64,000 bases of DNA from Phlyctochytrium arcticum (taxonomy: Eukaryota > Chytridiomycota > Chytridiomycetes > Chytridiales > Chytridiaceae). Positions 58,376 through 64,000 of the stretch are shown here, in pieces (within the stretch, counting starts at the first letter, position 1; every line of letters begins with the position of its first letter). The position numbers were made by a program, and so were the translations under genes. The stretch spans positions 310,001 to 374,000 of the forward strand of contig JAHLKI010000027.1 of NCBI GenBank assembly GCA_025602905.1, given 5' to 3'. The notes below the pieces were generated by a model. The model was not told the origin of the DNA. It was given only the letters and a program-made list of their open reading frames with translations, and did not search any database.

Positions 58376-59043
58376 GACGACCCCGAGCGTAGCGCAGGGG
58401 GAGGAGCCTAGAGTTTATGTATTGTGTTATAGATCTCCTGTCTGGACTTGGAGATTGGGCAGTATTGACGTCTTATGTATTTGGGAGAACGGTCGGCAGT
58501 TTATATACAATCACACACAGATCCTGTACCAATTCTTCGACCTAAAAATTTTGAAGAAATCCATCTCCGAATCCAAGAGGATGGAGCCTTCCTCGCTCGT
58601 TGCCGGTTGCTGCAACTTGTCCCATACCGACTTGATCACGGTATGTGTGACGCGTTCACGGTCAGCAACAGTGGCCAGGACAGCTTCCCACAGTTTGCGC
58701 ATGTCGGCTTTGTTTTTGGCCAGGTCCTTCAATGACCGGCACACCGTTCTCGGCACGGCTGTTTCTCAAAACCGTCCAGTTGCTATCATCAAGCTCTCAG
58801 TTAGTTATTGATTTCCTTATGCACTCCCATCCTACCATTCTTGCGCGCAGCAAGAATTGCCACTTCCCTTCCCTACTAAACCCCATCACCATTGCAAATG
58901 CGCTCGCCCGTCCATTTTTTCTCACTCCCTCTCCTCGCATGCTCCTCGCCCGAGCGTATAGCATAGCATCCATCCCCTCGTCAAACCAAACGAGTCTTGT
59001 AATAAAACGCATGCTCCTCCCCCTCGCTACGCTCGGGGTCGTC
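58376..59043. repeat. element bounded by a 31-bp inverted repeat
   Basis: The left arm (58376-58407, begins GACGACCCCGAGCGTAGC) and the right arm (59013-59043, ends GCTACGCTCGGGGTCGTC) are inverted copies with a single-base length difference. Similarity fades inward. The inside has an 81-codon minus frame at 58511-58756 (MRKLWEAVLATVADRERVTH) and a short hairpin at 58837-58857. Size and structure suit a small non-autonomous DNA transposon; no target-site duplication could be confirmed. Confidence 0.6.
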
Positions 59044-59291
59044 ATATTGTTGCACCATGTGTGAACCCCGTATTGATTTTGTTTCGTAAAATCCTTCCTT
59101 CGCATCGCTCGCACTCATTCCGCGCCCATCCATTTTTCTGGGCCACCCTCGGCCTCTGGCCTCGGGGCACTCCTTGCCCTACGGTCCGCTCGCCTTTTTT
59201 CCTTCGGAAAAAATCTCACTCCATGATATTCACCTTCAAGACAACAGCACAATTCAAAAAACGATAGACGTGAGCCCGTGAGATGCCCCAT

Positions 59292-59531
59292 CTATCCAGA
59301 AAGTACTCCCGCAGACTCGGCGCCTTTGACTTGTACAATCGTAGATAGATGAACAATGTCATGAACGGCCATGACGGTCCCTTTAAACTTGTTTTTGCGG
59401 TGGTTGTCGCGGTGCAGGACATTGATGTCGATGCGTTGTTCGTAGAGTTTGAGTAAATCGGAGGGCGATTTAGTCTTCGTTGGAGGGCTGCTGATGGGCG
59501 TATCGGCCGAAACACCATAAGGCGGCGACAT
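59292..59531 (-). CDS. short unassigned open frame
   Basis: About 79 codons (MSPPYGVSADTPISS, then SDLLKLYEQRIDINVLHRDN, then VMAVHDIVHLSTIVQVKG). Reads like a piece of a globular protein but is short and unrecognised. With the frame at 58511-58756 on the same strand it could be the 5' exon of one gene interrupted by the inverted-repeat element. Confidence 0.25.
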   Translation of the reverse strand: MSPPYGVSADTPISSPPTKTKSPSDLLKLYEQRIDINVLHRDNHRKNKFKGTVMAVHDIVHLSTIVQVKGAESAGVLSG

Positions 59532-60011
59532 TGTGTTTTTTTGGAGGGAAGGACTCTTGAAAAAAAGGCAGATGCTGGACTCCAGGACCATGGTTATGTC
59601 TAAGTTCCAGGTCTGTCACCGCTTGTTATGTCTATGTTCTAGTTTGCGCAGTCGGGCCTTATGTCTAAGTTCTAGGTCTGACTCGCCGCTGGTGCGCGAC
59701 GCGTTCCAGCTTTCGGAGGATGCAACTGACGTTCACTGGGTTCACCGACACCGTCGTGCATAATAGAAAAACTTGACTATCACAATGTCAGAGTATACAT
59801 TACCCTCCATCATTCAGTCATCATACTGAATTTGAAGGGTGCAATCAAGCATGTAAAATGTAATGGACCACCTTCCATAGGCGAAAAAAAGAAAAAAAAA
59901 TCATATAAAAAGAGCAGCACAATATATCTGCCCCTCCATCTGCCATAAATTCTCAAATTTCAACAGAGAACTTGACTACTCAAACTAGGTTATCTTCATT
60001 TCTTGCTGAAA

Positions 60012-61228
60012 ATGGCTCGCAAACGTGGGCCAGGTCGTCCCAAGGGGAGTAAAAATAAAACCTCATCATGCTGCAGGAAGACCATGGACTATCCAAGGGC
60101 GAAGCGGTCCCAGCACTCCTCAGTCTGAACAGAATGTCGCCGAAACAGATACGCAAACCGACCGTCATGTTGGAACCGAATCAGCGCCGAACACGGGAAC
60201 ATTGCCTTACTTCTCTATCTTTCAAACGCGGGGGAACGACCATGTGCCAGACGTAGTTAGGAGAACCGGTAAATATCTTGCTCATAGACGTACCAAGATT
60301 GTAATGTAAAAAAGTTGTTCCGGGACTTCCAAAAGCGATACGGTGCGACTTCTGGCAAGCTGACAAGTCCGCAGTTGGCAGCTATGACTACTGAATGGAA
60401 TCGGCAAGCGAATGGAACTGAAATCTTCTACAAGGTCCCGGAGCATATCGAGTCGTACATGAAAAAATGGATGCAATACCGAGTGGAAGAGAATACGGCA
60501 TTGTCGAGTGTAGACAATGGGAAAGAAGTCGATCATTACCCAGAAACCCTTCGCGAGTTGCTCAAGACATCCTTACAGCATTTGTGTCTAGTGGTCCATT
60601 GATTACAATCGCCGCCAATCCGAACACCTTGCCACAGGCGATAGAATTTGACTTGGCCCCTATCGAATCTCCTACTTCACTGCTTTCAGAGACCGATACG
60701 AGCGCCCATCCTGAAACTTCGACGTTTTCTGCCACCCCACAAACTCTTGAGCCTGATGCGGGCGCGAATATTGGCGACGGTGACGTTGCTCTCCAATCGG
60801 ACCCTTCAATCGCCAATCCACTTCTTTCCGCCACTTTACCAATTCTGCAGACTATGCCCGTACAGATGCCCGTCGGCGAGGAGGATGATGGCGACGGTTC
60901 CGTTACTAATTCAGCGTCAGAAATCAATCTCACTGTGGGCACTGACGACGGAGTTTCGCTTCCCAAAAAGAGACGAAGGAAGCTATGCGCCGTTTGCAAA
61001 GGAATATGCGCTAGTAGCGGAGATAGATCAAGGTGTACCGGTGTTGGTCCATCTAACATCATGCTCGGGACTGCAGGAAGAATTCGTAAAACGCCACGCG
61101 ATCGTGTAAGAATTGCCGATCACCCACCTGCGCTGGAAAGTGGAGGGCCTCGAATTGCAACGCGGGTATGTAATAGGCATAGAAAGTGTCAGTTTCATAT
61201 AGTCAGTATATATATCTTCAACAAATAG
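60012..61228 (+). pseudogene. broken AT-hook / zinc-motif gene
   Basis: The ATG at 60012 opens a perfect AT-hook start (MARKRGPGRPKGSKNK), but this frame stops after 38 codons. The protein-like reading then moves to frame 1 (AGRPWTIQGRSGPSTPQSEQ, PYFSIFQTRGNDHVPD), to frame 3 at about 60315 (FRDFQKRYGATSGKLTSPQL, VPEHIESYMKKWMQYRVEEN) and to frame 2 from about 60560 (acidic Ser/Thr-rich, then KKRRRKLCAVCKGICASSGD with a zinc-knuckle-like Cys/His set and CNRHRKC). Some shifts may be introns, but good splice sites were not found for all, so a decayed gene is preferred. The mix of AT-hook, helical core and zinc motif recalls transposon- or chromatin-linked multicopy genes; no family named. Confidence 0.45.
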
Positions 61229-63712
61229 TTTTCATTGCATCAATCCCAACGGTCCCATTCTCAGCATTCAGTTCTGATCCCAATTGCTTATGAATTAATC
61301 AATTCCGCCTTCGGCGGAATTAATTGTTTTATGGTCCGCGTATGCAGTATAAGCCGAAAAAAACACAATACCGGGCCTCTATTGTCGCCTCTGATTGGTG
61401 GCATAAATAGCGCATACCAGCCGGCATTTACTCCAGTTGAACAAATTACTTCGCCAGGCCTCGCAGGGCCTCGCAGGCCTCGATCGACAAAGGCCAAAGG
61501 CGAACAGACGAAGACTCTTAATGCAAAAACAAAAACAATGACCACGGCAAGATACAAAAGCATAAGACAATGGATAATTAAATGCCCCGTTGCGCTGCGC
61601 GCATGCGGGGAAGTGCTCTGGTTTAATTTTGTAATTCGGAAACGGGAAAAACAATGCCAAAGTGGGGAGCAGTTGTGGGATGTAATTAATATTGAGACAA
61701 TGATAAATGAGAGGCGGTGAGGTGGTTTTAGCAAGGCACCCTGTCAGTTATGAAGGAAAGAAGGTTATTTAATCAACACGAGGAAGGAATGATTTGGGAT
61801 GGATTATGTAGGTATGGCTCAAAGACGAGCAGATGGTACAAGCAAGTTAAAGTAAAACAAGACCACGGCAGGAGAGAGAGTACCAAAATTGAGTACAAAA
61901 TAGCTACAACGGTCGAGCAAGGGGAGGGATGGTATCAACATTCTTCAATAGTACGGGCGGTATATCGCCAATGGTAGAAGGCGGAGTTTAGACAAGGAAG
62001 GTAAGGACGGCAAACAAAGATTGGGCCGCACATCACAAATCTCAACAAGTCCTTAGGGCACGGTGGTTGAAGTAATCGAGTGAGGAATAACCATTTAGGG
62101 AGAGGAGAGCTAATCAGAAAGACAGAGTGAATGAGCAACTTGTAAGACCATCGCCACCGCATCACCTGTTGCCGTCCCATATTCTCCATAATTGAAAGGT
62201 ACCCGGCTTCATTTACACGTGGAATATTGCTACCGGTATGGCCAAATGTGGGTCATCTTTATTATTGTCAAGGATCACAGCATCATCTCTCAGATAGGAC
62301 ATGAGCAAAATAGCGCAGGTGGCCGGCCTGAAATGAGCTGAGGTGAAATGATAAATTATTTGTTGAGGTCAAAGTGTGGCCAAACCCCGGAATCAATCTC
62401 CATCATTTTAATTCGACCAAAGTTGTCCCGTGTCTCACCCCCGGTTGCGGGTCCGACCCCGGACAACCTTCAGGTCCCGGAAGGCAGCATTTGCGGCAAG
62501 GAGGAAAAGTAACTCTGACGGGTACCATTGCCCGCAAGGAAACCCATCAATGACTTCCACACTCTTCACCGGACTGGAAATGTTACCTTACTTTGTTCCT
62601 TGGTGCCTTAAATTTCAGCTGGTTGGCCAGGACTTCCGACAATACAATTAACACCAAGTTCCATACAAGCAGGGCGGCGCCAATGAAAGCACAGATGGTA
62701 GGAACCGCAAATGGCAAAGGCTGCGTGAAACTGTATATTGCCACTCGTGCCAAGAAGGTACAAGTCCAGCTGGGTACATCCCACCCGGTTAAGCAATGAT
62801 GATACAATGAAAAGGGTTAAACTCCTAAAGTTCTATATAGATAGAAGGGTGAGGCAGGGCTTGTGAAAGGATTGCACATGGAGAGAGGGCATAATTCTGG
62901 CAGAAAAATGCGGTTAGTTTGAGCAAGACCCATGGGATCACAGAGGGCCGCTAAAGAGTTGAAGCGTGAAGGTGAAATGGGGCAGGGCGCAAAGTGGCAA
63001 ATTGTAGAGCAGAAAAAGAAGTATATAAATCAAGCGGAAACAAATAAAATATAGGATGAGATGAACGTTTACCAAAAAAAAATAGGCAAAAAGCACGGAA
63101 ATTCCCGACATTTAGGAGACCTGCTAGATCGGGCGCCGTTGTATCGGACCTCAGTAGGCCTAAATACCATAAGAGAGAAAGGTAAAACGGTGGGTATAAA
63201 AGAGCAAATTGTATAGAGCACAAGTCGATGCCATACTCAGGCGAATATGAAAAAAATACAAGGAAATAGTGTAAGAGGAAAAAAAAAAATATCTCTCTCG
63301 GAAATGCGAGAATTTGGAAAAGCAGAGCTAACAAACGCATTGAAATGCGGATAAATAAGCCGCAGACGCAAACAAGGACATTGAAAATAAATGGTCACAT
63401 AGAGAGCACATTCATGGAAAGATGAATGATGTCAAGACGGAGGGTGAAAGTAACACAGTATGGGGAACACGTACAATAGGATGAAAAAATCTCACCGAAT
63501 TCTTTACAATTCGAGAAATTATCGGAAATCAGTGCCGAAATGACATTTTTTTAAGAGCTGAATGGATAAAACCTGCACGATGGATTCTGGGGATATACCG
63601 ATTACCCTGTTGGGGGGTTTTTTTTTATGACAATGTGGTATGATTATATCGGTAATCCATGACCAAAAAAATCATAATCCCAACAAGATCTATGCAATAA
63701 CTTTTTGACGAG
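61229..63712. other. gene-free AT-rich region, part purine-rich
   Basis: No supported gene in about 2.5 kb. Near 61461 a short GCCTCGCAGG-type word is repeated three times. From about 62880 to 63450 the plus strand is again A+G-rich with TATA-like words (GTATATAAA, GTATAAAAG), resembling the region at 28.1-29.5 kb; the Phe/Leu-rich minus frame at 62951-63340 is attributed to this bias. Confidence 0.4.
61301..61321. other. hairpin with C-TTCG-G loop
   Basis: Perfect stem ATTCCGCC-TTC-GGCGGAAT, extended by A/T pairs. A C(TTCG)G loop gives very stable RNA hairpins. A second one, TTTTTTCC-TTC-GGAAAAAA, is at 59195-59213. Neither follows a gene closely, so terminator function is not claimed. Confidence 0.55.
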
Positions 63713-63813
63713 ATTTTGGCAAGAGCGTTGGGTGACTGGTTTTTGTGTCGTCGGGAAGATTTTTTGGCAAGAGCGTTGTTTGTTGGCTGTTTTTTTTTGT
63801 GTCGTCGGAGATC
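63713..63813. repeat. two-copy direct repeat of about 50 bp
   Basis: ATTTTGGCAAGAGCGTTG ... TTTTTGTGTCGTCGG occurs at 63713-63760 and again at 63761-63813 with small length changes in the T-runs. Confidence 0.65.
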
Positions 63814-64000
63814 TTTGTGTCGAAAACCAGTTACATGCCTATTTTCTTTTTGATGGTTTATGTCGTAAAATGATTTCTCTTTCTTGAGTTGCTTCGTTCA
63901 ATTATTCACTCCTCCCGCAAGTTCACATCGGTATTTTCTCATCGTTCACCCCCGCGTCAGCCGTTTCTTTCAATTCACTCCCCATGACCCCTTTGCATGC

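Noticed and set aside
62951..63340. 129-codon hydrophobic minus-strand frame
   Set aside because: Same composition artefact as at 28-29.5 kb.

Overview
The window looks like nuclear DNA of a zoosporic, early-diverging fungus, most probably a chytrid of the Spizellomyces kind. This is inferred from content. The genes are intron-rich, with introns mostly 45-75 nt, and densely packed, often head to head. The gene set mixes fungal proteins (PHO80-type cyclin, small SH3 protein, SLP1/SUCO) with forms better known from animals: HSBP1, a WW-WW-MyTH4-RhoGAP protein, and a SMARCC with its BRCT/chromo-like N-terminal module. A Fanzor RNA-guided nuclease gene, a family known from Spizellomyces, is also present. 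All exon joins were made by eye from splice signals, phase and remembered family motifs; nothing was searched or aligned by machine.

Layout. 0.9-7.3 kb: PHO80-like cyclin, then the divergent pair MIC19/SAM50, then the divergent pair NAA20/metallophosphoesterase. 7.5-14.6 kb: a low-complexity protein, a seven-bladed WD40 protein, and the divergent pair PPIH/SH3 protein. 15.2-19.3 kb: a 1344-residue Ser-rich disordered protein. 21.2-23.9 kb: an alpha/beta hydrolase and an SPFH (stomatin-like) protein. 24.5-26.6 kb: the Fanzor gene, followed by an uncharacterised ORF and a purine-rich repeat region to 29.5 kb. 30.4-37.2 kb: a 30-bp tandem repeat, a coiled-coil protein, SMARCC/SWI3 and ISY1. 37.2-41.2 kb is gene-poor. 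41.2-54.6 kb: bHLH-zip factor, a small unknown protein, U1A/U2B'', SLP1/SUCO, HSBP1, glycerate kinase, ARHGAP39-like RhoGAP and an HSF-type factor. 55.1-58.3 kb: an inverted duplication of an F-box/LRR gene, one copy intact and one frameshifted. 58.3-64 kb: inverted-repeat element, broken AT-hook/zinc gene and AT-rich DNA with hairpins and short repeats.

Functional links. MIC19 and SAM50 are physical partners in the mitochondrial MICOS-SAM bridge and here share a 144-bp promoter. PPIH, ISY1 and U1A/U2B'' are all spliceosomal. HSBP1, a binder of heat-shock factors, lies 4.6 kb from an HSF-type gene. The strongest candidate for an unusual system is the Fanzor locus, which keeps an apparently complete RuvC and zinc-finger core.
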